NCBI RefSeq assembly: GCF_004340785.1
Contig: NZ_SLXS01000014.1
Span: 1 to 44,578 of the forward strand
DNA from: Tumebacillus sp. BK434
GTDB taxonomy: Bacteria > Bacillota > Bacilli > Tumebacillales > Tumebacillaceae
Direction: 5' to 3'
DNA: 44,578 nt
The position numbers and the translations under genes were made by a program. This document shows positions 27,848 through 36,647 of this stretch, piece after piece. The notes beneath the pieces were generated by a model. That model had not been told where the DNA came from, searched no databases, and was given only the letters and a program-made list of their open reading frames with translations. The number at the start of each line of letters is the position of its first letter. The first letter of the stretch is position 1.

Positions 27848-30457
27848 ATGAAAGATGCAATTGAACCTGCTTCCCCTCCCTTGTTGTCGACCAAGCTCTA
27901 TATACCGCATCAACCCTTGTACCACATCTCCCGCGAGCGCTTGCTGGCCAAGATGGCGATGGCGCTTACCTGCAAGCTGACGGTCGTCACCGCCCCGCCC
28001 GGTTTTGGCAAAACGACATTGGTCAGCGACTGGGTGCGCCAGTTCCAGATCGCGGCGGCGTGGGTGTCGCTCGACAAAGGCGAGAACGACCTGCTGCGCT
28101 TCTGGAGCTATGTGATCGCGGCGCTCGACCCGCTTTTGCCGGGGCTGGCGAAAAAGGCGGCCGGGCTGCTGCAGCCGACCTTGACGTTTTCCATCGACGG
28201 GTTGCTGGCCTGGCTGGTCAATCAGCTGTTCCTGCTCGAGCACGATGTGGTGCTGGTGCTCGACGACTGCCATCTGCTGCAGTCGGAAGAGGTGCACCGC
28301 TCGCTGTCTGATTTGCTCGAACACCTCCCCCGGCAGGTGCACGTCTGCCTGATCTCGCGTCAGGACCTGCCGATCCCGCTCGGCGCCTTGCGCGCCAAAG
28401 GGCAGCTGCTGGCGCTGGAGATCGCCGACATCAAATTCACCGCCGACGAGATGGAGACGTACTGGTCGTTGCAGACCAGCACGCCGCCCAGCGCCGAGGA
28501 CCTGCGCCTGCTCGCCGCGCGCACCGAAGGCTGGGCGGCCGGGATTCAGCTCGCCGTCGTGTCACAGCGGGCCGGTCAGCCCGGCGCTTTGCAGCATTTT
28601 TCCGGCCATCACCGCTATGTGGTCGAGTATCTGATGGAGGAAGTGTTTCAGCACCTGCCCGACGCGGTGCAAAGCTTCCTCTTGCACACTTCGATCCTGT
28701 CGCGGATGAACGGCGAACTGTGCGCGTCGGTCACCTTGCAAGCGGACGCCGAAGCGCTGCTTCGCCAGATCGGCCAGGCCAATCTCTTCCTGATCCCGCT
28801 CGACGAAAGCCGCTATTGGTTCCGCTACCACCACCTGTTCGCCGACTTTTTGAGCAGCCGCCTGCAACACGAGCCGGTCAAAGCAGTGTCTCTTTTGCAT
28901 GAGCGAGCCTCCCGCTGGTACGAAGCGCAGGGCCTGATCGAAGAGGCGATCCCCCACGCCCTCGCCGCCGGGAGCTATGAGCGGGCGAGCGGGCTGATCC
29001 GGCGCATCGTCCCCTCCCTGTTCCGCCGGCGCGTGCTGTCCACGCTCTACGACTGGCTGCTGCAATTGCCCCCGCCGTTCTCCGCGCAGCCGGAAATGCT
29101 GCTGATCCAGTCGTGGACGGAGCTATTGATGGGCAAGTTCGACGGCATGCAGCGCCATCTCCGGGACTTGAACGCCGCGCTTCTCACGATGGGGCAGACG
29201 GGAGACCCGCTCCTGCTGCGCATGGGTGAAGAGGTGCAGATCCTCGAGAACTTCTCCGCGCTGATCACCCGCAACTTCGACCTCGCGATCGAGCTGATCG
29301 ACCGGCTTTATGCGCGCGACGACCTCCCGGAACAGGACGCGCTGCCGCTCCTGCTGTCCCTGGGCATCGAATTAAACGACGGTGCGGTGCCGTTCATCCG
29401 CAGCTATTACGGATTCGACGGCCGGATCAAACTGGCCTCGCGCCACCATGCGGTCTACGATGCGTTCATCAGCAAAAACGGCCTGCAGCGCTTTCCCTAC
29501 AGCGCCTATCAGCGCCTTGCGCTGAGCGAGCTCTGCTATGAGCGCGGCGAGCTGGAGCAAGCGGAGCGGTGCGCCGATGCAGCCATCGCCCTCGCCAAGC
29601 CGGGCCACCTGCTCGGCGCGTACATTCCGGCGATGATCGTCATGTCGAATGTACTCCGCGCCCAAGGCGATCTCGACGCCGCGCAGGAAACGCTGACTGC
29701 AGCGCTGACCGTGCTGCAAGAGCACGACCTGCTCGACTCCCACTGGCACAGCGCGTTGAATGCCGCCTTCATCCGACTTGCGCTGGCAAAAGGCGACTTA
29801 GCGCCGGTCCGCACGTGGCTGGACGCTGCCAAGCAGCAGTTTCGCCCCGGCCAGGAGTACGAGACCCTGACCTGCATCCGCGCCCTGCTCGCCGTTGGCC
29901 GGGCGGAAGCTGCTGTTCCGCTGGCCGAAGCGCTGCTGAAGACGGCCCGCCGGAAGCACTGTGTGATGACGGCGCTGGAGGCGCAGCTTTGCCTCGCCGC
30001 CCTGTCGCACCAGCTCGGCAACGACCACGCCGCCTTGCTCCACCTGCACGAAGCGCTGACCCTCGGCGAGCTCCATGGCTACCTGCGCACCCCGGCCGAA
30101 GCGATCCGTGAAGCGGACGCGCTGTTGTGCCGCTATGCCGAAGTGCGCAAGAAGCGCCACATGCCGGAACTGCAGACGGGCGTGTCGCAGGCCTATTTCA
30201 ACCGCCTCCTGCTCACCGCCGGAAGCGGGGCTGCGGCTTCGCCTGACGCCCCGCCCGTGCACACGCTGACCGCCCGCGAGCTGGAAGTCCTGCAACTGCT
30301 CGCCACCGGGCGCACCAACCGCGAGGTCGCCGCCGCGCTCGTGCTGACCGAAGGCACCGTCAAACTGCACCTCAACCGCATCTACAGCAAACTGCAGGCC
30401 AAAGGCCGCGTGCAGGCGATCCAAAAGGCGAAAGAGCAGCGCCTGCTGAACAGGTGA
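27848..30457 (+). CDS. MalT-like LuxR-family transcriptional regulator (LAL type)
   Basis: This 869-residue regulator has an N-terminal STAND ATPase with Walker A TAPPGFGKTT (residues 48-57) and Walker B VLVLDDCHLL (near 140). A long helical TPR-like sensor region (about 330-780) and a C-terminal LuxR helix-turn-helix follow (LTARELEVLQLLATGRTNREVAAALVLTEGTVKLHLNRIYSKL, about 803-845). This is the MalT/LAL architecture: ligand and ATP binding trigger oligomerisation and promoter activation. The ligand is unknown. The flavin monooxygenase gene starts 81 bases downstream, with a direct repeat between them, and is the likely target. A GAAAGAAGG site precedes the ATG. Confidence 0.88.
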   Translation: MKDAIEPASPPLLSTKLYIPHQPLYHISRERLLAKMAMALTCKLTVVTAPPGFGKTTLVSDWVRQFQIAAAWVSLDKGENDLLRFWSYVIAALDPLLPGLAKKAAGLLQPTLTFSIDGLLAWLVNQLFLLEHDVVLVLDDCHLLQSEEVHRSLSDLLEHLPRQVHVCLISRQDLPIPLGALRAKGQLLALEIADIKFTADEMETYWSLQTSTPPSAEDLRLLAARTEGWAAGIQLAVVSQRAGQPGALQHFSGHHRYVVEYLMEEVFQHLPDAVQSFLLHTSILSRMNGELCASVTLQADAEALLRQIGQANLFLIPLDESRYWFRYHHLFADFLSSRLQHEPVKAVSLLHERASRWYEAQGLIEEAIPHALAAGSYERASGLIRRIVPSLFRRRVLSTLYDWLLQLPPPFSAQPEMLLIQSWTELLMGKFDGMQRHLRDLNAALLTMGQTGDPLLLRMGEEVQILENFSALITRNFDLAIELIDRLYARDDLPEQDALPLLLSLGIELNDGAVPFIRSYYGFDGRIKLASRHHAVYDAFISKNGLQRFPYSAYQRLALSELCYERGELEQAERCADAAIALAKPGHLLGAYIPAMIVMSNVLRAQGDLDAAQETLTAALTVLQEHDLLDSHWHSALNAAFIRLALAKGDLAPVRTWLDAAKQQFRPGQEYETLTCIRALLAVGRAEAAVPLAEALLKTARRKHCVMTALEAQLCLAALSHQLGNDHAALLHLHEALTLGELHGYLRTPAEAIREADALLCRYAEVRKKRHMPELQTGVSQAYFNRLLLTAGSGAAASPDAPPVHTLTARELEVLQLLATGRTNREVAAALVLTEGTVKLHLNRIYSKLQAKGRVQAIQKAKEQRLLNR

Positions 30458-30460
30458 AGT

Positions 30461-30480
30461 TATAACGTCCCGTATAACGT
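30461..30480 (+). promoter_or_regulatory. Direct repeat TATAACGT before the monooxygenase gene
   Basis: TATAACGT occurs at 30461-30468 and again at 30473-30480, a 12-base period, directly after the MalT-like gene. MalT-type activators bind arrays of direct repeats upstream of their targets, so this is a candidate operator. Only two copies are seen. Confidence 0.4.
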
Positions 30481-30538
30481 TCGATGGATGGCTCCCCCTT
30501 TTCTCTCCCGTAAGATGGAAGAAAAAGGGGGATTGTTT

Positions 30539-31774
30539 ATGAAAACGACTTATGACGTCATCATCGTCGGTGCCCGCATCGCCGGCTCAGCGCTCGCCTA
30601 TGAGCTGTCCCAAAAAGGTTTTACCGTCCTGCTGCTGGAGCGCAGCACCTTCCCGAGCGATGTCTACTCCACACATAATTTTTTCAACAACTCGGTCGCC
30701 ATGCTCCGCGAGATGGGCGTGTTAGACAAATTGCTGGCGACCCATACGCCGACCTACAAGCGCTGCTACATGAAGTTCGAAGACGCCGAGATCGACGGCG
30801 ACATGCCGGAAGTGGACGGCGAAACGCATTGCCTCTGCATCCGCCGCCCCTACCTCGACACCATCCTGTACGAGCACGCCACCGCCCAGCCCGGCGTGAC
30901 GGGACGCCAGGGCTTTCGCGTCACCGAGGTGCTGCGGGCAGACGGCGCGGTGAGCGGCGTGGCCGGCGTTGACCAGGACGGTGTCCGGCAAGAATATCAG
31001 GCCAAGCTGGTCGTCGGCGCGGACGGACGCCGCTCCACTGTGCGCCGTCTGGTCGGTGCACAGCAGAAGCTGGCGGTGCCGACCGATTACGCTTCCTATG
31101 TCGCGTACTACTCCGGCTTCCAATCGGACGGTGAGACCTGTGTCGAGTTTTACAAGATCGGTGAAAACATCGCCATCGTCTTCCCGACCTCCGACGGCCT
31201 CGCCGTGGTCGGTGTGATGTATCCGCTCGACAATCAGAAGGAGATGGAGCGTTTCCGGCACGACCCGGAACGGGCGATCCTCGATCTGCTCCGCGAAAGC
31301 TTTTCTAGCACCACCTTCCCTGAGCGGCTCAGCCAGGCCACGCTGGTCGGCAAAGTGAAAGGGCTGCACGGCTATGACAACGATTGGTACCAAGGCATGG
31401 GTCCGGGCTGGGCGCTGCTCGGCGATGCCCTGTCGTTCAAAGACCCGGCCGTCGGCCAAGGCATGCACGACGCCTTGTACGGTGCGCGCGTGCTGGCCAA
31501 ACACCTCGACTGGAACCGATCGTGGGCGGAACTCGCCGCCGCGTACGAAGGCGAGATGGAAGCGCACATGATGTCCCGCTTCCAATTGGCCTGCGTCTTC
31601 ACCAAAAACATCCCGTTCACGCCGGAGCAGACGGCCGTCAACAAGCTGATCGGCTCCGACGAGCAGGCGACCCGCGCCTTCCTCGGCTTCTACAACTACC
31701 ACAACGAGATGGAAGACGTGGAAAAAGAAGTCGGGCGCATCTTGACAACGATTTCGCGCTCCTCATATAATTAA
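30539..31774 (+). CDS. FAD-dependent monooxygenase (PHBH-like)
   Basis: This 411-residue flavoprotein has the Rossmann motif VGARIAGSALAYELSQKG near residues 10-27, with GARIAG in place of GAGIAG. It also has the DG motif VVGADGRRSTVRRLVG near 155-170 and the GD motif LLGDALSFKDPAVGQGMHDALYGARVL near 293-319. This is the class A monooxygenase / geranylgeranyl-reductase-like fold, which hydroxylates or reduces aromatic or isoprenoid substrates using NAD(P)H. The substrate is unknown. ATG 30539 has AGGGGG upstream; the longer frame has none. It probably forms a unit with the MalT-like regulator before it, which suggests a response to an aromatic or xenobiotic compound. Confidence 0.85.
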   Translation: MKTTYDVIIVGARIAGSALAYELSQKGFTVLLLERSTFPSDVYSTHNFFNNSVAMLREMGVLDKLLATHTPTYKRCYMKFEDAEIDGDMPEVDGETHCLCIRRPYLDTILYEHATAQPGVTGRQGFRVTEVLRADGAVSGVAGVDQDGVRQEYQAKLVVGADGRRSTVRRLVGAQQKLAVPTDYASYVAYYSGFQSDGETCVEFYKIGENIAIVFPTSDGLAVVGVMYPLDNQKEMERFRHDPERAILDLLRESFSSTTFPERLSQATLVGKVKGLHGYDNDWYQGMGPGWALLGDALSFKDPAVGQGMHDALYGARVLAKHLDWNRSWAELAAAYEGEMEAHMMSRFQLACVFTKNIPFTPEQTAVNKLIGSDEQATRAFLGFYNYHNEMEDVEKEVGRILTTISRSSYN

Positions 31775-31855
31775 TGAAATTTACCTGGGCGCAGGTCTTG
31801 CAGCAGCACTTGGTGTTCCCAATTGGTTTGCCAAAACGGAAAGGAGGCGTTTCCC

Positions 31856-31876
31856 TTGTTGATTCCCATTCGATAA
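31856..31876 (+). CDS. Possible six-residue leader peptide
   Basis: A TTG start, eight bases after AAAGGAGG, opens a six-codon frame (MLIPIR, stop TAA) 35 bases before the next gene. TTCGAT (31869-31874) can pair with ATCGAA (31891-31896). AATCG (31890-31894) can alternatively pair with CGATT (31905-31909), enclosing the ribosome binding site AAAGGA of the GNAT gene. This looks like a miniature translational attenuator, but the stems are short. Confidence 0.35.
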   Translation: MLIPIR

Positions 31877-31911
31877 CCGCACAGTTCCCAATCGAAAGGA
31901 TGAACGATTGT

Positions 31912-32838
31912 ATGACAACTCCGAACACCTCGCTTTTCACGATCACCGCTGCGGTGACCGACCAAGACCTGCAAGACTGCGCCACCGTCAAAAACACGCT
32001 GACCCCGAAAGAACCGGTCACGCTGGAAGCTCTGAAGAATGATGTCGAAAGCAACCCGGACGGACTTTTGCTCATCGCCCGCGTCGGCGACCGCCCGGCC
32101 GGCAGCGCCGTCTGCAAAGCGTCCAGCTCGCCGCAGCAGGCGTTCACGATGCTCCGCGTGCTGCCCGAGTGGCGCAACAAAGGGCTCGGCACCCTGTTCT
32201 ACCAAGCGGTGTCGGAACACGCCCGCAAGCTGAATCGCAGCTCCCTGCAAGGCCGCGTCACCGAAACGGACCGCGCCGCCTTGGCCTTTTTTGAAAAGCG
32301 CGGCTTTGCCGAAGTGGCCCGCGAATGCCCGGTCATTCTGAATGTGCAAGACCTCGTTGTAACACCCGCTGCGCTGCCGGACGGACTTGAGGTCGTGGCG
32401 CTGCAAGACCGGGAAGACCTGTACGCGGGCGCACACGCAGTGGCGGCAGAAGGCTTGCCCGACATTCCACTGCCCGAGCCGCTGACCGTTCCGGCGCTGC
32501 CCGACTGGATCGCGTCTGAGATCTCGGCGCCGGGCATCCGCCTCGACGGATCGTTTGTCGCGATCGCAGACGGCGAAGTGATCGGCTATGCCGGCATCGT
32601 GGAGATCTCCGACACCGCCGCCGAGCACCTGCTGACCGCCGTCAAGCGCAACTGGCGCGGGCAAGGGATCGCCTCCCTGCTGAAAAACGCCCAGCTGGTC
32701 TGGGCGAAACAAGCCGGCCTGCACGAGCTGATCACCTACAACCACCAAGGCAATGACCCGATCCAAAAGCTCAACGCCCGCCTCGGCTATCAGCCTGAGC
32801 CGATCTCGCTGGTGCTGCGCGGCCCGCTGTGCGACTAA
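31912..32838 (+). CDS. Two-domain GNAT acetyltransferase
   Basis: This 308-residue protein carries two GNAT folds. The N-terminal one (about 8-150) has LRVLPEWRNKGLGTLFYQAV and DRAALAFFEKRGF. The C-terminal one (about 160-308) has VKRNWRGQGIASLLKNAQLVWA and NDPIQKLNARLGYQPEP. This is the mycothiol-synthase-like arrangement, though the substrate here is unknown. ATG 31912 is the first start with a usable site (AAAGGA); the frame extends upstream to 31774 but without a binding site at its ATG. A short leader frame and competing stems lie just upstream. A strong terminator follows. Confidence 0.82.
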   Translation: MTTPNTSLFTITAAVTDQDLQDCATVKNTLTPKEPVTLEALKNDVESNPDGLLLIARVGDRPAGSAVCKASSSPQQAFTMLRVLPEWRNKGLGTLFYQAVSEHARKLNRSSLQGRVTETDRAALAFFEKRGFAEVARECPVILNVQDLVVTPAALPDGLEVVALQDREDLYAGAHAVAAEGLPDIPLPEPLTVPALPDWIASEISAPGIRLDGSFVAIADGEVIGYAGIVEISDTAAEHLLTAVKRNWRGQGIASLLKNAQLVWAKQAGLHELITYNHQGNDPIQKLNARLGYQPEPISLVLRGPLCD

Positions 32839-32857
32839 TCCATGCAGTAGAACATGC

Positions 32858-32895
32858 AAAGAGCCTGCCCCATGCGTTGAGGGCAGGCTCTTTTT
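32858..32895 (+). terminator. Terminator after the two-domain GNAT gene
   Basis: AAAGAGCCTGCCC (32858-32870) pairs with GGGCAGGCTCTTT (32881-32893) around a 10-base loop, with T and A tracts on both sides. It also faces the end of msrAB. Confidence 0.9.
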
Positions 32896-32898
32896 CGA

Positions 32899-33861
32899 TC
32901 ACTCGTCAAACAGACTCAGGTACTGGCCGTACCCTTCCTTCTCCAGCTCGGCTTTCGGAATAAAGCGCAGCGCGGCGGAGTTGATGCAGTAGCGCAGCCC
33001 TTCCGGCCCCGGACCGTCGTCAAACACGTGGCCGAGATGGGAGTCGCCCTGCTGACTGCGCACCTCCATCCGCACCATGCCGTGGGAGGTGTCCATCCGC
33101 CCTTTGATGTTCGACATGTTCATCGGCTTGTGGAAGCTCGGCCAGCCGCAGTTGGAGTCGAATTTGTCAAAGGAGCTGAACAGAGGCTCGCCGGAGACGA
33201 TGTCCACGTAGATGCCTTCCTCCTTGTGATCCCAGAACTCATTGCGGAACGGCGGCTCGGTGCCGTTTTCCTGCGTGACCTGGTATTGCATCGGCGTCAG
33301 GCGTTCGCGCAGCTCCTGCTGGTCTTTCTGCAGTGTCCAGTGCCGCTCGATGAACGCATCGCGCCCGGAGCCATGGCGATAGCGGTTGTAGTGGGCCGGG
33401 TTCTTCTTGTGATAGTCCTGGTGATACTCTTCCGCCGGGAAGAACTCCATCGCCGGCAGAATCTGCGTCGCGATCGGCTTCTGAAAGCGCCCGCTGTCCT
33501 GCAGCGCCTGCTTCGACGCTTCCGCCGCCCGCTGCTGCTCCTCGCTGTGGTAGAAGATCACCGTCTGATACGACTGCCCCCGGTCATAAAACTGCCCGCC
33601 CGTGTCGGTCGGGTCGATCTGCCGCCAATAGGTCTGCAGCAGTTTCTCATACGGGTAGACCGCCGGATCAAACGTGATCTGCACCGCTTCATAATGACCG
33701 GTCGTCTCCGAGCAGACCTCTTCATAGGTCGGGTTCGCCTTGTGCCCGCCGGTGTAGCCGGAGACGACCTTGAGGATGCCCGGCTCCTCTTCAAATGGTT
33801 TGACCATGCACCAGAAACAGCCGCCCGCAAACGTGGCGAGCTGATGATTGTGTTCGCTCAT
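32899..33861 (-). CDS. msrAB: Bifunctional methionine sulfoxide reductase MsrAB
   Basis: This 320-residue fusion has MsrA first (catalytic Cys15 in GCFWC, with [13 protein letters not shown] and the HQDYHKKNP region) and MsrB second (about 185-305). MsrB has CGWPSF with Cys238, [26 protein letters not shown] and catalytic Cys292. MsrA repairs S- and MsrB R-methionine sulfoxide, using thioredoxin. The usual MsrB CxxC zinc pairs are absent, as in many forms. No signal peptide is seen, so it acts in the cytosol. ATG 33861 has GGGAGG eight bases upstream. The gene lies 31 bases after the sensor kinase and reads the same way, so regulator, kinase and msrAB probably form one operon. Confidence 0.93.
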   Translation of the reverse strand: MSEHNHQLATFAGGCFWCMVKPFEEEPGILKVVSGYTGGHKANPTYEEVCSETTGHYEAVQITFDPAVYPYEKLLQTYWRQIDPTDTGGQFYDRGQSYQTVIFYHSEEQQRAAEASKQALQDSGRFQKPIATQILPAMEFFPAEEYHQDYHKKNPAHYNRYRHGSGRDAFIERHWTLQKDQQELRERLTPMQYQVTQENGTEPPFRNEFWDHKEEGIYVDIVSGEPLFSSFDKFDSNCGWPSFHKPMNMSNIKGRMDTSHGMVRMEVRSQQGDSHLGHVFDDGPGPEGLRYCINSAALRFIPKAELEKEGYGQYLSLFDE

Positions 33862-33892
33862 GTCCAATTCCTCCCTTTGTTTCTAGTTTACC

Positions 33893-35389
33893 TTATCTCA
33901 GCGGCAGCCACACCTCAAACACGGTGCCCTGCCCCGGCTGGCTGGTGCAAGAGATCGTGCCGCCGTGAATGTCGAGGATCGTTTTCGTGATCGAGAGCCC
34001 GAGTCCCGCCCCGCCATGCATCCGGGAGCGGGCCGAGTCGACACGGTAGAAGCGGTCGAACAGCTGGGCGAGGTGCTCTTCGGCGATCCCCGTACCGTTG
34101 TCCTCGAAGGTGAGCAGCAGACCGTCCGCTTGCTCCTGCAGGCAGACGGCGATCCGCCCTTGCTGCGGGTCGGTGTGCTGGACGGCATTCTGGAACAGGT
34201 TCAAGATCACCTGCTTGATCCGGTCGGCGTCGAACCACGAGGCCTGCTCCGTCGTCAGCGTGAGCGCCACCTCACGCTCCCCGGCCAGCATGCGCAATTG
34301 CGGTTCCATGTCGGAGAGCAGCCGGTCGAGCCGCCCGTCCGTTTTTTCCGCCTGCGGGGTGCGGTCAAGGCGGGCCAGGGTGAGCAGATCCTGCACCAGC
34401 TTGGACAGGCGCTCCGATTCGCCGTGCATGCTCTGCAGGGCGCGCTGCAACTGCTCCGGATTGTTCGCCGCGCCGCGCAGCAGGACTTCCAGAAAGCCGC
34501 GGATCGAGGTCAGCGGCGTGCGCAGCTCATGGGAGGCGTCGGCGACAAAACGGCGCATCGTCTCCCGCGCCTCTTTTTCCGTTTCAAACGAGTGCTGCAG
34601 TCGCTCCAGCATTCCGTTAAACGACGCGGAAAGCCGCTCGATCTCCAACTGGCTCAGCTCGGTCTGCAGGCGCTCGTCGAGGTTGCCCGCGTTGATCCGC
34701 TCCACCGTGTCGACCATCTGCGACAAAGGCACCAGCGTGCGGCGCAAGATCGGCAGCAAGGTGAGCAGCCCGGCCAAGAGCGCCACCGCCGCCAGCACCA
34801 AGAAGATGGCCAGCTGGGAAAACAGCACATGCTGCAGCGGCTCCACCCGCGTGCTGACCTGCACCAGCCCGGTTGTCTGCTCGCGGTAGTACAGCGGGGA
34901 GAGCACGATCAGCTGCCCGTCGCCATGCTCGTCTTCGATGATGTGGTACGCCGCCTCGCCATCATCGCCGTGCTTTTGCGGCTGCAGGGCTTTTTGATAG
35001 AATGTCGGTTTCAACTGCGGCACCTTGCCGTGTGCGCCGCGGCTGTACAACGCGTGCACCGTTCCGTTGAGGTCGACAAAAGCGACGTTCGAATCAGGGA
35101 TGGCCAGATACTCCGCATCGCGGCGGTCGAAGTCGCCGTCCCGTTGCGGATCGCTGAGCAGGCGCGCCCAGACTTGGGACGGCACGCTGCGGATCTGCGA
35201 CTGAATGCTCGCCGCTTTGTTCTGGAACAGGAACTGCTGCATGAAGAGAAATTGAAACAGACCGATAAACAGCAGCAGCCCGAGCAGGATCAGCAGCGAG
35301 CGCGAGAGGAGTTGGAAGCGAAGCGAGCGCGGGGCGAACAGGCGGCGGATGCGCTCCGGCAGCAGCTTGTTGCGGGCTGCGCTCTTCAT
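33893..35389 (-). CDS. OmpR-type sensor histidine kinase
   Basis: This 498-residue membrane kinase has TM1 at about 30-50, an extracellular domain of about 140 residues (51-190), TM2 at 191-215 and HAMP at about 216-270. HisKA with His288 in ASHELRTPLTSIRGF and an HATPase domain (NLFQNAVQHT, EDNGTGIAEEH, GAGLGLSITKTIL) follow. It autophosphorylates in response to an external signal and acts on the response regulator, whose stop overlaps its start as ATGA. The extracellular part has no cysteine, so direct thiol sensing is unlikely. Co-transcription with msrAB points to oxidative or cell-surface redox stress as the signal. Confidence 0.92.
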   Translation of the reverse strand: MKSAARNKLLPERIRRLFAPRSLRFQLLSRSLLILLGLLLFIGLFQFLFMQQFLFQNKAASIQSQIRSVPSQVWARLLSDPQRDGDFDRRDAEYLAIPDSNVAFVDLNGTVHALYSRGAHGKVPQLKPTFYQKALQPQKHGDDGEAAYHIIEDEHGDGQLIVLSPLYYREQTTGLVQVSTRVEPLQHVLFSQLAIFLVLAAVALLAGLLTLLPILRRTLVPLSQMVDTVERINAGNLDERLQTELSQLEIERLSASFNGMLERLQHSFETEKEARETMRRFVADASHELRTPLTSIRGFLEVLLRGAANNPEQLQRALQSMHGESERLSKLVQDLLTLARLDRTPQAEKTDGRLDRLLSDMEPQLRMLAGEREVALTLTTEQASWFDADRIKQVILNLFQNAVQHTDPQQGRIAVCLQEQADGLLLTFEDNGTGIAEEHLAQLFDRFYRVDSARSRMHGGAGLGLSITKTILDIHGGTISCTSQPGQGTVFEVWLPLR

Positions 35390-36069
35390 GGCAAGTCCAC
35401 CCGATAGCCCGCCCCGCGAATCGTGCGGATCACGCTGTGCTCGCGGTCGCCAAGTTTCTCGCGGATCGAGCGCACATAGACCTCGACGATGTTGTCCTGC
35501 CCGCCGAAATCATAGCCCCAGACGGCGTCGAGGATCATCGGCTTGCTGAGCACGAGGCCATGGTTCAGCACCATGTATTTGAGCAGTTCATATTCGGTCG
35601 CCGACAGCGCCAGCACGTCGCCTTGAAAGGAGATCTCCTTGCGCCGGTCGTCGATGCGGAACGGCCCGTACGACACTTCGCTCAGCAGATGGGGGAATTG
35701 GTTGCGCACGCGGGCTTGGATGCGGGCGAGCAGTTCCTGAAAGGAAAACGGCTTGATCATATAGTCGTCCGCGCCGAGCTGCAGGCCTTTGACGCGGTCG
35801 TCCACTTCGTCCTTGGCGGTGAGCATGATGATCGCCGCCTGGCTGACTTTTTTCAACAGCTTGCAGACTTCAAATCCATCCATGCCCGGCATCATCACAT
35901 CGAGGATGACCAGATGCGGATGGTGTTCCTTCGCCGCGTTGACCGCCGTCATGCCGTCGGGCGCGGTCAGGACGTGGTAGCCTTCGTTTTGCAGGCCCAG
36001 CTCTAAAAATTGCAGGATATTCGGCTCATCATCGACGATGAGAATCTTGATCGCTTGTGGTTGGTACAT
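35386..36069 (-). CDS. OmpR/PhoB-family response regulator
   Basis: This 227-residue regulator has a receiver domain (acid pair in IVDDEP, phosphoacceptor Asp57 in VILDVMMPGMDG, Lys in MIKPFS) and an OmpR-type winged helix (residues about 130-225, ending VIRTIRGAGYRVDLP). I take ATG 36069, eight bases after GGGGAGG. It is the first gene of the minus-strand operon with the kinase and msrAB, and divergent from the exported-protein/apbE operon. Four 11-bp repeats in the shared intergenic region are its likely binding sites. Confidence 0.93.
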   Translation of the reverse strand: MYQPQAIKILIVDDEPNILQFLELGLQNEGYHVLTAPDGMTAVNAAKEHHPHLVILDVMMPGMDGFEVCKLLKKVSQAAIIMLTAKDEVDDRVKGLQLGADDYMIKPFSFQELLARIQARVRNQFPHLLSEVSYGPFRIDDRRKEISFQGDVLALSATEYELLKYMVLNHGLVLSKPMILDAVWGYDFGGQDNIVEVYVRSIREKLGDREHSVIRTIRGAGYRVDLP

Positions 36070-36129
36070 CGGGTTCACCTCCCCTTCAGTGTAGCCGATT
36101 CTGTTCTGCAGTGCGTGGCTCGCCGCCGA

Positions 36130-36173
36130 TTTTCAGCAAGTTTTCAGGTTGGGCTCATCTTCGTTTCAGGTTG
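36130..36173 (+). promoter_or_regulatory. Four tandem 11-bp repeats, likely OmpR-family operator
   Basis: The units are TTTTCAGCAAG (36130-36140), TTTTCAGGTTG (36141-36151), a decayed GGCTCATCTTC (36152-36162) and GTTTCAGGTTG (36163-36173). The 11-base period places each unit on the same face of the helix, as for PhoB/OmpR-type dimers on direct repeats. A -10-like GATAAT follows at 36180-36185. The array would cover the -35 area of the rightward operon, so activation is likely. Confidence 0.65.
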
Positions 36174-36239
36174 CGGTCAGATAATGAAGCCATCAAGATA
36201 ACGTTCACGATAAACGATGACGAAATGAGGGACTTCATC

Positions 36240-36647
36240 ATGAATAAAAAGAAACTTGCCAACTGGATCATCCGCCTGAGCAGCGTCGCCGCCGTGACGG
36301 CGCTGGCCGGCTACCTCGGCGAACACAGCACGGCGAACTCCGCCGTGACCACCACGTCGCAAGTCGAAGCGAACACCGACACGGTGTCCGAGTGGGATTG
36401 GAACTGGGAGCTGCCCTTCTTCGGCGATGAGACGGAAGACGACACGACAGACCCAAGCGATGGCCAAGGGCTGCCGTCCCAACAGACACCGCCCGGCACC
36501 GGCGGGCGCGGACATCATGGCCACGGCGAGTCGAACAGCGAGTACCGCCAGAGCCCGGGCGCGCAGTACCCTGCTGAGGACGGCAGCAGCAACGGCAGTT
36601 TTTCATGGCTGCCTTCGACGCCGGACACGAAGACGCACGGCTCATGA
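36240..36647 (+). CDS. Small exported or membrane-anchored protein
   Basis: This 135-residue protein starts MNKKKLANWIIRLSSVAAVTALAGYLG, a basic N terminus plus one hydrophobic helix, so it is exported or anchored. The rest is acidic and disordered-looking, with a tryptophan cluster (SEWDWNWELPFFGDE), a His/Gly patch (GRGHHGHGE) and many Ser, Pro and Gln. I do not recognise the family and see no FMN-binding or flavinylation motif. GAGGGA precedes the ATG, and its stop overlaps the apbE start as ATGA. It is the first gene of a three-gene operon with ApbE and a ferric-reductase-like protein. The His patch could bind metal or heme, which is speculation. Confidence 0.75.
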   Translation: MNKKKLANWIIRLSSVAAVTALAGYLGEHSTANSAVTTTSQVEANTDTVSEWDWNWELPFFGDETEDDTTDPSDGQGLPSQQTPPGTGGRGHHGHGESNSEYRQSPGAQYPAEDGSSNGSFSWLPSTPDTKTHGS

